In this document: positions 18,513 through 27,336 of the stretch, one piece after another
Layout of the letters: every line of letters begins with the position of its first letter
How positions within the stretch are numbered: the first letter of the stretch is position 1
Assembly (NCBI GenBank): GCA_003116855.1
Contig: BEWT01000016.1
Span: 211,675-275,674 of the forward strand
Length of the DNA stretch: 64,000 bases
Direction: 5' to 3'
From: Desulfurococcaceae archaeon AG1
GTDB taxonomy: Archaea; Thermoproteota; Thermoprotei_A; Sulfolobales; AG1
Position numbers and translations under genes: made by a program
Notes under the pieces: generated by a model
What the model was told of the DNA's origin: nothing
What the model saw: only the letters and a program-made list of their open reading frames with translations
Databases searched by the model: none

Positions 18513-18901
18513 CGATCATCCTAGCTAGTATTAAAAGCTAATGCTGTTTACCCGCTCAAGCTAGATCTGAGATCTAATATTATAACCCTTAACAAGATCT
18601 GCTAGCTGTTATGATTCGTAAGATATCTTTTGAAAATACGTTACAGACTAGCCAGGATTCAGGCCCCGTGTTATTGCATAGGTGCATAGGTTAGGAATCC
18701 TATGTGACAACACATACTACCTCTTCAGCGATATAACAATGAAAATCGAGAGAAAGCTCGCCGGCAGTATCTAAATAAGCAGTATGCTTGCTATATGGGC
18801 ACATGGGTCTGAAAGATGCAGAGTTGTTTATAAAGAGTTGCTGCACGTGGCTTAGCAACCATATATTTAATAAAATACTTTTTATCACGATGGAGTAGGG
18901 G
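18513..18901. other. Intergenic region upstream of the lone TasA-like gene
   Basis: About 390 bases between divergent genes. A box A-like element (ATATATTTAATAA, about 18861-18873) lies about 40 bases before the TTG start at 18902. No gene or stable RNA was recognised in the remainder. Confidence 0.45.
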
Positions 18902-19498
18902 TTGATCAGTGCTAACAGGCTTTACAGACTTATCTTGTTGGTGATCTTAATAGCAACGATTCCTACGGCTATAAGTATGTGGAGCGATAAGACTATGATA
19001 TCCGCTAAGATAAAAACCGGAGAGGCAAGAATATATATAACAAGCTATAAGATTCTCGCTTTCAAGGAGCAGAAGAAGGAGAGATGTATATCAAGCGATG
19101 GTGAGGCTGCGTTCAGCAATAACAATAGATCTGTGAGTGTAACCTTTACAAGTATATCGCAGGGTTGGTACGGATGGGTAGGGCTCGTGATATCAAACGA
19201 GGGCGTGTTTCCAAGAAACATCGAGAAGCCAGATGTTGTGGCGCCCATAAATATATCCACATCTAGGTTTCTCTATGGCCAGTTCAGGGCCCCCGGTATG
19301 TCGGGTGTATGGGGTGATGTTGATATATGTATGATGACAAGCAACCTAGTATCTAGCGGAAACCCGTTTCCAGGGAGTGTTGATATGGATTCCATATATC
19401 TACAACCAGGTTATAAGGCGATCGTATGGGTATTTCTTAACTACACCGGTGTAGAGGATCTCTCCTCGGTGTCGATAACGATCAGCATTGCTGGCTAG
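18902..19498 (+). CDS. SipW/TasA-type exported protein (lone copy)
   Basis: 198 residues. The N terminus is a basic stretch, a hydrophobic segment (about 9-24), a cleavage-like TAIS (22-25) and then MWSD followed by KIKTGEARIYI, the arrangement of the alternate leader of TasA/camelysin-like proteins processed by SipW-type signal peptidases. The mature part is beta-rich with N-glycosylation sequons (NRS, NIS, NYT) and two cysteine-containing segments. It resembles the two proteins at 33374 and 33973 in the leader but is clearly diverged in the body. No peptidase gene is adjacent. It may be an alternative or minor subunit. Confidence 0.72.
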   Translation: MISANRLYRLILLVILIATIPTAISMWSDKTMISAKIKTGEARIYITSYKILAFKEQKKERCISSDGEAAFSNNNRSVSVTFTSISQGWYGWVGLVISNEGVFPRNIEKPDVVAPINISTSRFLYGQFRAPGMSGVWGDVDICMMTSNLVSSGNPFPGSVDMDSIYLQPGYKAIVWVFLNYTGVEDLSSVSITISIAG

Positions 19499-19593
19499 TA
19501 GAATGAGTGTAAAAATATTATAGCAGTATGGGTTTGCTATGTTATACTCATTCATTTGTAAACACCATGCATTGTTTCACGATCTTGGCGTTG

Positions 19594-20019
19594 CTAGAGA
19601 TCTCTCGGCATCTCCATCATAGCTTTCTCATGCGTGTTTGGGGCAAGCCAGTCTATGAGTTCCTTAGAATCCCTAGCCTCTATGAATACGTTTATCGGTC
19701 CAAGGCTACTCTCACGATCGTCTTCAACGAATGAGAGCTTTCCGGCAAATGCTGCCTGTTTGTTGATCTTGAAGGAGACATATCTCTCGGTGCTGTTCTT
19801 CGCAATAATCCTTCTAGCGGTATCAGCTATCTTTCCTCTAACGATCAATTCTCTGAGTTTTAGAAGGGAGGTTATCGATCCCGATTCTCCTACTAAAACT
19901 CTATATTCGCCTGCATCAACTACCCTGAAGTCTTCTATGTTGAAGATATTCAGAATAGCCTTTCTAACCTTCTCAAGATCTTCTGTTGGTCTTACTTCAG
20001 CCTCAACCCTAAGCCTCAT
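19594..20019 (-). CDS. UPF0201-family RNA-binding-like protein
   Basis: 141 residues that match the archaeal UPF0201 family: an N-terminal RVEAEVRPTEDLEKVRKAI strand-helix, a short central FRVV...YRVLVGE beta pair, LRELIVRGKIADTARRII, and the FKINKQAAFAGKLSF and GPINVFIEA segments at the C-terminal half. The family has an RNA-binding-like alpha/beta fold and unknown function. It stands alone. Confidence 0.85.
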   Translation of the reverse strand: MRLRVEAEVRPTEDLEKVRKAILNIFNIEDFRVVDAGEYRVLVGESGSITSLLKLRELIVRGKIADTARRIIAKNSTERYVSFKINKQAAFAGKLSFVEDDRESSLGPINVFIEARDSKELIDWLAPNTHEKAMMEMPRDL

Positions 20020-20141
20020 ATCTATCCAAAAGTACTAGTCCTATTGCTACTTTAAATCCTACCTACACGAAGATCTATAGATCTTCATGTTGTAATTAAG
20101 TTAGAGATGTAAAGAAACAAAACCCTTCTCAGCTTATACTA

Positions 20142-21260
20142 TTAGATCTTTGCTACCTTTTCACCTTCATTTAACCAGCATGCAGAGAGATGCTTATATC
20201 CTACCTCAAAATACGGTGGATCGTTGATTTTGCATTTCTCCATAGCATAGGGGCATCTTGGGTGGAACCTACAGCCTGGAGGTATTGAGAGAGCGCTTGG
20301 GATCTCGCCTATTATTGGTACTTCTTTGATCCTCCACCTACCCTTGGGATCTGGGGATGGTACAGCAGCTATGAGGGCTTGTGTGTATGGGTGTTTAGGT
20401 TTGAGAAGGATCTCGTCTGTCGGCCCATACTCAACGATCCTTCCAAGATACATGACATTTATATAATCACATATTATGCTAGCAACGGCAAGGTCATGTG
20501 TTATGAATACGTAGGTTAGGTTCCTTCTCTCCTTTAGATCTAGCATTAGCTTCAATATCTCTGCCCTTATTGATACATCGAGCATTGATACAGGCTCGTC
20601 TGCAACCACTAGCCTGGGGCCCAGGATTATTGCTCTAGCTATATTGACTCTCTGTCTCTGACCACCACTCAGCTGGAATGGATATCTATATAGGAATTCC
20701 TCGGGGGGTGTGAGTTTCACGTCTTCAAGGGCTTTTATAACCATTTCAAGCCTCTCCTTCTCATCTTTATAGCCGTGTATTATCAATGGCTCCTCAAGGA
20801 TATCCTTGATCGTCATTCTCGGGTTAAGCGAGCCATATGGATCCTGGAACACTATCTGGATCTCTCTTCTAAGCATTTTAAGCGCCCTACCCCTCGCCTT
20901 AGCCATGTCGAATAACAAGCCTCCTTTGCTCTCAATATAGGGTACTCCAGCGTCTAGAAGCACTTTTGATAGCTCATCCGAGGGCCTATATACTATAGAT
21001 CCTTCTGTAGGTCTATATAGACCTACAATAAGCTTCCCCAATGTCGTCTTTCCACAGCCAGACTCGCCTACAAGGCATGTAACCTTCCCCTTCTCGATCA
21101 ATATATCAACACCATCTACAGCCTTAACCACTCTGCTCTTTCTAGCCAGGATCTCGCTTATAGATCTCGCCAGCGAGAAGTACATCTTAACACCGATTCC
21201 AGCCAGTATAATATCGTCTCTACTACTAAGCTCCTCAATCTTTATACCCATCCCTATCAC
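20142..21260 (-). CDS. Peptide ABC transporter ATPase, OppF/DppF type
   Basis: 372 residues. Walker A GESGCGKTT, signature LSGGQRQR, Walker B LVVADEP and the C-terminal oligopeptide-transporter extension (GCRFHPRCPYAME, CWL) with conserved cysteines are present. Relative to most OppF proteins it carries an insertion of roughly 35 residues between the P-loop region and the Q-loop (around residues 92-130). It lies 2 bases after the OppD-type gene. No permease or binding protein is next to the pair, unlike the complete operon at 42021-47556. Confidence 0.9.
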   Translation of the reverse strand: MIGMGIKIEELSSRDDIILAGIGVKMYFSLARSISEILARKSRVVKAVDGVDILIEKGKVTCLVGESGCGKTTLGKLIVGLYRPTEGSIVYRPSDELSKVLLDAGVPYIESKGGLLFDMAKARGRALKMLRREIQIVFQDPYGSLNPRMTIKDILEEPLIIHGYKDEKERLEMVIKALEDVKLTPPEEFLYRYPFQLSGGQRQRVNIARAIILGPRLVVADEPVSMLDVSIRAEILKLMLDLKERRNLTYVFITHDLAVASIICDYINVMYLGRIVEYGPTDEILLKPKHPYTQALIAAVPSPDPKGRWRIKEVPIIGEIPSALSIPPGCRFHPRCPYAMEKCKINDPPYFEVGYKHLSACWLNEGEKVAKI

Positions 21261-21262
21261 CC

Positions 21263-22237
21263 CTAGCTTTTAGATATTCCCTCTTTATGTAGCCAGCATG
21301 CCGATATATGTCCATCACCCACATCGAAGTATGGCGGCTCCTCTCTCCTACAGATCTCCATAGCAAACGGGCATCTTGGGTGGAACCTACAACCCGGCGG
21401 CGGGTTCCTGAGATCTGGGGGAGATCCTGGTATCCATGCAAGCTCTTTAGAACCCCCTATTCTTGGAATGCTTGCCATAAGGCCTTTGGTGTAGGGATGC
21501 GCTGGCTCTGTATAGATTTTTTCTGAAGGGCCTAGTTCTACTATTTTCCCGGCATACATGATCGCGACCTTATCAGCTATCTCAGCTACTAGGGAGAGAT
21601 CGTGGGTTATGAGGATTATGCTTAAGCCTTTTTCCTTCCTTAGCTTCTTAAACAGGTTCAGGATCTGTGCCTGGACAACCACATCCAGCGCCGTGGTTGG
21701 CTCATCAGCTATAACAACATCTGGCTGGAGGGCTAGCGCCATAGCTATCACAGCCCTCTGCTTCATTCCGCCGCTGAACTCGTGTGGATAGTTGTTAACC
21801 CTCCTCGGATCTATACCGACTGATTTAAGCAGCTCCGCAGCTCTCTCCAGAGCCTCTTTCTTATCTACATCCTCGTGCGCCATTATAGCGTCTGCTATCT
21901 GATCACCTATCCTCTTAACCGGGTTGAGGGCGTTGAGGGCGCTTTGGAAAATCATGCTTATTCTCTTCCACCTGATCTCCTTCCTCACTCTCTCCTCAGG
22001 TAGCTTGAGTATATCTTCTCCATCGAGGATTATAGATCCCTCAACAATCCTGCCTGGTGGTGGGACAAGCCTTAGTAGGCTGAAACCCAGTGTTGATTTG
22101 CCAGACCCTGATTCTCCAACAATTCCTAGGGCTTCTCCCTTCTCAAGGGTGAATGAGACCCCATCCACAGCTCTAACAGATCCTCTTAGTGTGAAGAAAT
22201 ATGTCTTGAGGTTCCTGACCTCTAGCAGGGCTGTCAT
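21263..22237 (-). CDS. Peptide ABC transporter ATPase, OppD/DppD type
   Basis: 324 residues with Walker A GESGSGKST, Q-loop FQSALNALNP, signature FSGGMKQR, Walker B VVIADEPTTALD and the oligopeptide-transporter C-terminal extension (CRFHPRCPFAMEICRREEPP). It forms an operon with the OppF-type gene downstream. The last about 35 codons are nearly the same as the end of the DppF-type gene at 46582-47556, at the DNA level as well. Confidence 0.91.
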   Translation of the reverse strand: MTALLEVRNLKTYFFTLRGSVRAVDGVSFTLEKGEALGIVGESGSGKSTLGFSLLRLVPPPGRIVEGSIILDGEDILKLPEERVRKEIRWKRISMIFQSALNALNPVKRIGDQIADAIMAHEDVDKKEALERAAELLKSVGIDPRRVNNYPHEFSGGMKQRAVIAMALALQPDVVIADEPTTALDVVVQAQILNLFKKLRKEKGLSIILITHDLSLVAEIADKVAIMYAGKIVELGPSEKIYTEPAHPYTKGLMASIPRIGGSKELAWIPGSPPDLRNPPPGCRFHPRCPFAMEICRREEPPYFDVGDGHISACWLHKEGISKS

Positions 22238-22435
22238 AGCTTACCATCCATCCCTGGTTCTCAGTGTTAATTAAACATACACGCTTATAACTATATACAT
22301 TAGATTTAAAAATAGATCCTAGAGATACGTGTGTGTTAGTATTAATAGGGAGATAGTAGATCTGTTCCATACCTCTTATAGAGTATCTATAACACTGCTT
22401 ATCAACCACCTAGCGCTCGTAAGAATGTGAATACC

Positions 22436-23824
22436 ATGGTAGGGAAACCACAGATCCCGAGGGCTTTAACGATAGCTGGTGTTGATAGTGGTGGCGGTGC
22501 TGGGATAGCAGCTGATCTAAAGACATTCGCAGCCCTCCAGGTTCACGGGCTTGTTGCTGTGACAAGCGTTACTGCTCAAAATACTCTTGGGGTTTTCGGG
22601 ATCCATGATATACCTCCATCGATGGTTGAGCTCCAGATCGATGTTGTTGCTGAGGATATAGGTGTTGATGCTGCTAAAACCGGTATGCTGAGCAACCCGG
22701 GTATTGTTAGAAGTGTTGCTAGATCTGTTAAGAAGCACGGTTTCCCACTTGTAGTGGATCCTGTGATATTTGCTAAAAGCGGTGATAGACTGCTAGTCGA
22801 AGAAGCTGTTGAGGTGATGGCTAAAGAGCTATTACCCCTAGCAAAGGTAGTTACCCCCAACAAGTTTGAGGCTGAGAGGCTCTCGGGAATAAAGATAGAG
22901 GGTCTTGAGGATGCTGAGAAGGCTGGGAAGATCATTAGGGAGAAATATGGTCCAGAGATCGTGGTTGTTAAGGGAGGACATCTATCAGGTGATAAGAGCA
23001 TAGATATAGTGATCCATGGTTCTGGAAACGTCACAATGCTAGAGGGACCCAGGGTTGATGGGTGCACACATGGCACGGGATGCTCCTTCTCAGCAGCTAT
23101 AGCTGCATATATAGCCAAGGGCGAGGATCTCTTAAACGCTGTTAAGAAGGCTAAGGAGTTTGTAACAATAGCTATAGAGAGAAGCTATAAAGTGGGTAAG
23201 GGTCACTGCCCAGTAAACCCAACGGCATATTTAGAGCTCGATGCAGAGAGATACAGAGCTGAGAGGCTTGTTGAGGAAGCCATAGCTATTATAGAGAAGA
23301 GAGCCGAGGATGTCGCTAAACTCATACCAGAGGTTCAGAGCAACCTCGCATACGCCCTACCCCACTATCTAGCCAAAAGCCCTAGAGACGTTATAGCAAT
23401 ACCAGGGAGGATCGTGAACTACATGGGGAGGGCAAAAGCCTCAGGACCCCCGAGACCAGGAGCTTCAAGCCATGTAGCCAGAGGAGTTCTAGCAGCTATG
23501 GAGATCTACCCTGAATATAGAGCAGCAATGAATATAAGATATATTCCAGGGCTAGAGGATATAGCATCAAAAGCAGGCTTCAAGATCTCATGGTATGATA
23601 GAAGGGAGGAGCCCGAGGATGTGAAGAGAAAAGAAGGAGCATCAATACCCTGGGGCGTTAGAACAGCGATAAATAGGATAGGCTCGATGCCAGATATAAT
23701 AATAGACTACGGAGATTTCGGAAAAGAGCCTGGAGCCAAGATCTTCGGCAAGGATCCTATAGACGTGGTTAACAAGCTACTCAGACTAATAGAAGAACTT
23801 AAGAGGAATAAAACGATAAGCTAG
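22436..23824 (+). CDS. thiDN: Bifunctional HMP/HMP-P kinase and thiamine-phosphate synthase (ThiD-ThiN)
   Basis: About 462 residues. Residues 1 to about 255 are a ribokinase-fold ThiD domain (AGVDSGGGAGIAADLKTF start, VDPVIFAKSGDRLL, TPNKFEAERL, VVKGGH and the GTGCSFSAAIAAY anion hole) that phosphorylates hydroxymethylpyrimidine. Residues about 275-462 are a ThiN domain, the archaeal thiamine-phosphate synthase type (PGRIVNYMGRAK, GASSHVARGVLAAM, WGVRTAI, IDYGDFGKEPGAKIFG). An in-frame GTG at 22427 is an alternative start. A ThiN-domain regulator that may control it lies at 59672-60634. Confidence 0.93.
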   Translation: MVGKPQIPRALTIAGVDSGGGAGIAADLKTFAALQVHGLVAVTSVTAQNTLGVFGIHDIPPSMVELQIDVVAEDIGVDAAKTGMLSNPGIVRSVARSVKKHGFPLVVDPVIFAKSGDRLLVEEAVEVMAKELLPLAKVVTPNKFEAERLSGIKIEGLEDAEKAGKIIREKYGPEIVVVKGGHLSGDKSIDIVIHGSGNVTMLEGPRVDGCTHGTGCSFSAAIAAYIAKGEDLLNAVKKAKEFVTIAIERSYKVGKGHCPVNPTAYLELDAERYRAERLVEEAIAIIEKRAEDVAKLIPEVQSNLAYALPHYLAKSPRDVIAIPGRIVNYMGRAKASGPPRPGASSHVARGVLAAMEIYPEYRAAMNIRYIPGLEDIASKAGFKISWYDRREEPEDVKRKEGASIPWGVRTAINRIGSMPDIIIDYGDFGKEPGAKIFGKDPIDVVNKLLRLIEELKRNKTIS

Positions 23825-23922
23825 ATCATCACCCACATATAAAATAGATTCTTAGCAAAATCCGAGACAAACACAGTTTTATAACCTCAACTTCGTAACC
23901 CCTTACACCTTCAGGGTATAGA

Positions 23923-24058
23923 TAGGAAATATTTATTGTTTCGTCAGGATATCGCTGGCTAGGTGTGGCTCTACGATCTGTCGAAATATCGACTAGAAAA
24001 AGAAACAACATAATAACTAAGCTCCCAGCCGGGAAAACCTCTCGAAGGTGCATAAGAT
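23923..24058 (+). promoter_or_regulatory. Archaellin promoter and leader, copy 1
   Basis: GGAAATATTTATT (from 23925) looks like a BRE/box A. About 90 bases starting here are repeated, with one difference, in front of the second archaellin gene (from 25888). Within the presumed leader GTCGA (23980-23984) and TCGAC (23989-23993) can form a small hairpin. AAGGTG before the ATG at 24059 is the ribosome binding site. The leader would be about 100 bases, long for this genome. Confidence 0.6.
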
Positions 24059-24763
24059 ATGGGTAGGAAAACCCACAGGCTCTCTAGGAGAGTAAAGGCT
24101 GTGGTTGGTGTTGAGAGTGCCATAGTCCTCATAGCCTTCGTAGTAGTTGCAGCTGCGCTAGCCTTCGTTGTGCTTAATATGGGGTTCTTCACGACTCAGA
24201 GATCCAAGGAGACAATAGGATCCGGACTAGCCCAAGCAAGCAGCGCGCTAGAGCTTGATGGGTCAGTGATTGCTAGGGTTAATACTACCAATAACTCTGT
24301 CGATTGTATTGTAATACCGTTAAGACTTTCTGCAGGACAGAAACCGGTGGACTTGACGCCTAACCAGACAAACATAGCCCTGTGGGTAATGGGGAGATAT
24401 GGTTATTTAAACATATATACTGACGATTCACAGGCCGTGAGGGATGTGACCGACTTTAAGATAGAATCTCTATGCGATGTAGTTATGCCTAAGGATAATG
24501 TCACAGCAATAAACGCATCAATCATATGGCAGGCAGGCAATAATAATGATACTGTTCTGGATGCAGGAGAGAAAGCTTTAATAGTTATAACATTCAATGG
24601 TAACTACACATACAATAACGAAACTGGCACTAGCAGTGTCGATGTAAGGCTCCGTGCATATAATGTGTTCAAGGTGGAGATAAGGGTGCCTATAGGTGCT
24701 GCATTGACTGTGGAGAGGGCTATTCCAGCTTCTCTCACACAGAAAGTAATAGATCTAGGGTAA
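24059..24763 (+). CDS. Archaellin (archaeal flagellin), copy 1
   Basis: 234 residues. The class III signal peptide ends at KAVVG (13-17) for a prepilin-peptidase cut before VESAIVLIAF; the following hydrophobic helix (about 18-45) forms the filament core and includes the archaellin signature VLNMGFFTTQ. The body is beta-rich with many N-glycosylation sequons (NTT, NNS, NQT, NVT, NAS, NDT, NYT, NET) as expected of surface-exposed archaellin domains. A closely related copy lies 2 kb downstream. No other archaellum genes (motor, platform, peptidase) are in the window. Confidence 0.9.
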   Translation: MGRKTHRLSRRVKAVVGVESAIVLIAFVVVAAALAFVVLNMGFFTTQRSKETIGSGLAQASSALELDGSVIARVNTTNNSVDCIVIPLRLSAGQKPVDLTPNQTNIALWVMGRYGYLNIYTDDSQAVRDVTDFKIESLCDVVMPKDNVTAINASIIWQAGNNNDTVLDAGEKALIVITFNGNYTYNNETGTSSVDVRLRAYNVFKVEIRVPIGAALTVERAIPASLTQKVIDLG

Positions 24764-25090
24764 AGATCTGAAACCAAGAATCTTTTTATTATAGTTCCAT
24801 TTCAACACAAACATTACTTTACCTTACATTACGTTATCCACCGTTTAGAATTAACTACTGGGCTTTAAACTTGATCTTTCTACGAAGCATTCCTTTTTGT
24901 TGGATAGGATGCCTAAGCTCCGCCCCTGTAACAATCGGTCTTCAGAGACAGGGTAAAGTATTCATGAGATGTCCGCCGATAGGGCTTTCAGTAAATTCAG
25001 TTTTAAAGTGAGTTAAAAGGAAGCTTGGCCAGAAATATCGATAAAACCCTATAAATCCTTGACATATAAGTATTATGGTGAGGCCTGCGC
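24764..25090. other. Spacer between archaellin 1 and tRNA-Val 1
   Basis: A T-rich stretch (TCTTTTTATTATAG, about 24780-24793) after the archaellin stop may end transcription. The end (about 25035-25090) holds the tRNA promoter ACCCTATAAATCC. The middle is a diverged homologue of 26704-27096 and contains no recognised gene. Confidence 0.45.
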
Positions 25091-25165
25091 GGGCCCGTCG
25101 TCTAGCCCGGTTAGGACGCCGCCCTTACGAGGCGGAGGTCCTGGGTTCAAATCCCAGCGGGCCCA
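25091..25165 (+). tRNA. tRNA-Val (UAC), copy 1
   Basis: 75 bases without encoded CCA. Acceptor GGGCCCG pairs with CGGGCCC, the D arm is GTCTAGCCCGGTTAGGAC, the anticodon stem CCGCC/GGCGG closes the loop CTTACGA with anticodon TAC, and the T arm CTGGG-TTCAAAT-CCCAG is fully paired. A box A (CCTATAAATCC) lies about 35 bases upstream. Confidence 0.95.
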
Positions 25166-26004
25166 CTAACTATTCGTTATCTAGTTCATAGAGATCTTGG
25201 GATCCACGCGGGGTTATAGTAGTATTGAACTTGATTAAATGGGCTCTTCCTATTTAGCTGGGAAATAATCCTCTGGATAGCTTGGAGCAATGTTTCTATC
25301 ACCCTCCAGGGCTTTGTACAGTTAGCCTTAATCCTGTTTTTGATGCTGATCTCTGGCCTGAGTTAAAGTATCTATGGAGTTTGGGATCAGGTCTATTTTA
25401 ATCAGCATAACTAAGGGCTAGTATGCTGATTCTTAAATCATATTCTCATATTCTTAAGTCATATTGAGTTCTTCTTCGTACAGGACATTCCTTCCCAGAC
25501 GATTCCTTTTTCTTTAGCTTTAGAAAGCTCTTATCCCTTGTGTATGTATCGTGTATGTATCCTAATCGCTGTATGAGCATAATGTGATGGTAAATGGGGA
25601 TAAAGACCGCGAACCTCCCTATTTTAAAACCTTAAGCTTTGTGAAAGATGCTGTCTCCCTCCAGCAACATGTATTGCTAACTGCTTAACAAGAACACTAA
25701 AGAGTTTCTTGAACTTACAGTAACAATCCTTGCAATCATAGAAACATCATTAATGATCACTAGAGATACTGGAGAGAGAAAAACCGGAAAAACCATATAG
25801 ACTAAAGCTGCTTATAACTTATCATCACGAGTATAAGAAATAAAACAGCCCGTGACAAAATCCCTCTACATATGGATCGGCGTGTAATAGGAAATATTTA
25901 TTGTTTCGTCAGGATATCGCTGGCTAGGTGTGGCTCTACGATCTGTCGAAATATCGACTAGAAAAAGAAACAACATAAGAACTAAGCCCTAGCCAGAGGA
26001 AAAG
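25166..26004. other. Gene-poor spacer between the two archaellin-tRNA units
   Basis: About 720 bases of AT-rich sequence without a credible reading frame or RNA gene, followed from 25888 by the leader of the second archaellin. Short local repeats are seen (TCATATTCT/TCATATTGA near 25440-25465; GTGTATGTATC twice near 25540-25560). It may hold decayed sequence from the duplication. Confidence 0.4.
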
Positions 26005-26022
26005 TTGTCGAAGGTGTGTGGT
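25888..26022 (+). promoter_or_regulatory. Archaellin promoter and leader, copy 2
   Basis: Repeats the leader found at 23923 almost base for base for about 90 bases, including the box A-like AAATATTTATT and the hairpin GTCGA (25945-25949) / TCGAC (25954-25958). The leader copies begin to differ about 40 bases before the start codons. Confidence 0.6.
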
Positions 26023-26703
26023 ATGAGAACAAAAGATGCAGGTAGAAAAACCTACAGACTCTCTAAGAAAGTAAAGGCTGTGGTTGGGATTGAGAGTGCC
26101 ATAGTCCTCATAGCCTTCGTAGTAGTTGCAGCTGCGCTAGCCTTCGTTGTGCTTAATATGGGGTTCTTCACGACTCAGAGATCCAAGGAGACAATAGGAT
26201 CCGGACTAGCCCAAGCAAGCAGCTCTCTGGAACTCGACGGCACAGTTATTTCAAGAGTTAATATTAGCAGTAAAAAAGTTGACTGCCTCATAATACCGAT
26301 AAGACTCTCTGCAGGGCAAAAACCCGTGGATCTAACGCCATCTAAGACTAACATAGCTTTCTGGGTTCTAGGTGAGTATGGATATGCAAACATATATGAT
26401 AAAGAGACACAAGCTGTGAAAACAGAGACAAACTTCAGTGTAGATAATTTATGTACTACTGTAAAGTCAGGGTTATCTGGCGATAGCATAAATGTTTCGA
26501 TCATATGGCAGACTGGTAATAACGGAGACAATGTTCTGGATCCAGGTGAGAAAGCCTTAGTTGTGATAGCTTTCAGTGGTAATAATGAACTTGATGCATA
26601 TAAGGTATTCAAGGTGGAGATAAGGGTGCCTATAGGTGCTGCATTGACTGTGGAGAGGGCTATTCCAGCTTCTCTCACACAACCAGTAATAGATTTAGGT
26701 TAA
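26023..26703 (+). CDS. Archaellin (archaeal flagellin), copy 2
   Basis: 226 residues from ATG 26023, chosen because it matches the start and ribosome binding site spacing of copy 1; a TTG at 26005 would add six residues. The class III signal ends KAVVG (about 18-22) before IESAIVLIAF, and the core helix with NMGFFTTQRSKET is the same as in copy 1. The central domain differs and is 13 residues shorter, with fewer sequons. The last 27 residues are again nearly the same. It may be a minor or alternative filament subunit. Confidence 0.9.
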   Translation: MRTKDAGRKTYRLSKKVKAVVGIESAIVLIAFVVVAAALAFVVLNMGFFTTQRSKETIGSGLAQASSSLELDGTVISRVNISSKKVDCLIIPIRLSAGQKPVDLTPSKTNIAFWVLGEYGYANIYDKETQAVKTETNFSVDNLCTTVKSGLSGDSINVSIIWQTGNNGDNVLDPGEKALVVIAFSGNNELDAYKVFKVEIRVPIGAALTVERAIPASLTQPVIDLG

Positions 26704-27096
26704 AGATCTTAGATCTAAGAGCTTTTTTTTTTTATCGTGATCCTACTTCAACACAAAATACAACTTTATGTTACTTCACACCGCATTGTTTACAATCGAC
26801 GTTAAATGCTAAGCCTAAAACATGATCTTTCTATAAATCGTCTCTATGTTTAGTAGGTAGAATTTCTAAGGCTTCCACCCCATAATAGCGCTAGTCATCG
26901 GAAGCGGGCGGAGTTGCTCTATATTCTATCACAACACCTACAAGGCAGTTGAGCGATGTTTGCCGATAGAGCTCGCAACAAACCCGTTATTTCAAGTAGG
27001 TTAAGGTAGGTTAAGGATAAACACATGCCAGAAATATCGATAAAACCCTATAAATCCTTGACATACTGCGAGTAAGTATTATGGTGAGGCCTGCGC
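26704..27096. other. Spacer between archaellin 2 and tRNA-Val 2
   Basis: A diverged homologue of 24764-25090. A short direct repeat AGGTTAAGGTAGGTTAAGG is seen near 26998-27016. The last about 65 bases, from CCAGAAATATCG with the tRNA promoter CCTATAAATCC, match copy 1 except for an insertion of about 9 bases. No gene recognised. Confidence 0.4.
26722..26733 (+). terminator. T-rich tract after archaellin 2
   Basis: A run of 11 T bases starting 20 bases after the stop codon is a typical archaeal intrinsic termination signal. Confidence 0.55.
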
Positions 27097-27171
27097 GGGC
27101 CCGTCGTCTAGCCCGGTTAGGACGCCGCCCTTACGAGGCGGAGGTCCTGGGTTCAAATCTCAGCGGGCTCA
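27097..27171 (+). tRNA. tRNA-Val (UAC), copy 2
   Basis: Same as copy 1 except for two C-to-T changes inside the RNA: one in the T stem (CTGGG now faces CTCAG) and one in the acceptor stem (GGGCCCG now faces CGGGCTC). Both turn a G-C pair into G-U, so the cloverleaf can still form but is weaker. The promoter CCTATAAATCC is kept, at a slightly larger distance. It may be functional or in early decay. Confidence 0.85.
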
Positions 27172-27336
27172 TTAATTCCACTGATAGTTTTTCTCGGGGA
27201 TCTTTCCAAGGTTGTTAATAAGCGATCATCGATAAAGGATGATTGGTTATTCATTAACATCAACACGATATATAGTTTGCTGTTTGCTTATGGGTCTTAA
27301 TATGGGCTCAGTATTATTGGCTAGGGAGCAGTAGGC

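Larger units (their letters stand above)
23923..27171 (+). repeat. Tandem duplication: archaellin gene plus tRNA-Val, two units of about 2 kb
   Basis: Unit 1 runs from about 23923 to 25165 and unit 2 from about 25888 to 27171, offset by 1965 bases at the left end and 2006 at the right end. Each holds leader, archaellin gene, 3' region and tRNA-Val. Blocks that look identical: the leader (about 90 bases), 134 bases of the archaellin 5' part (24111-24244 and 26090-26223), 74 bases of its 3' part (24668-24741 and 26608-26681), and the tRNA region. The centres of the genes and the spacers between gene and tRNA have diverged strongly. Confidence 0.85.

Noticed and set aside
20142..22237. Peptide transporter operon with missing permeases as a pseudogene remnant
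   Set aside because: Both ATPase genes are intact with all motifs; there is no decayed permease sequence nearby, so orphan ATPases are the better description.
24764..27096. CRISPR array or leader in the repeat-rich archaellin region
   Set aside because: The repeats are two large tandem units, not short regular repeats with spacers.
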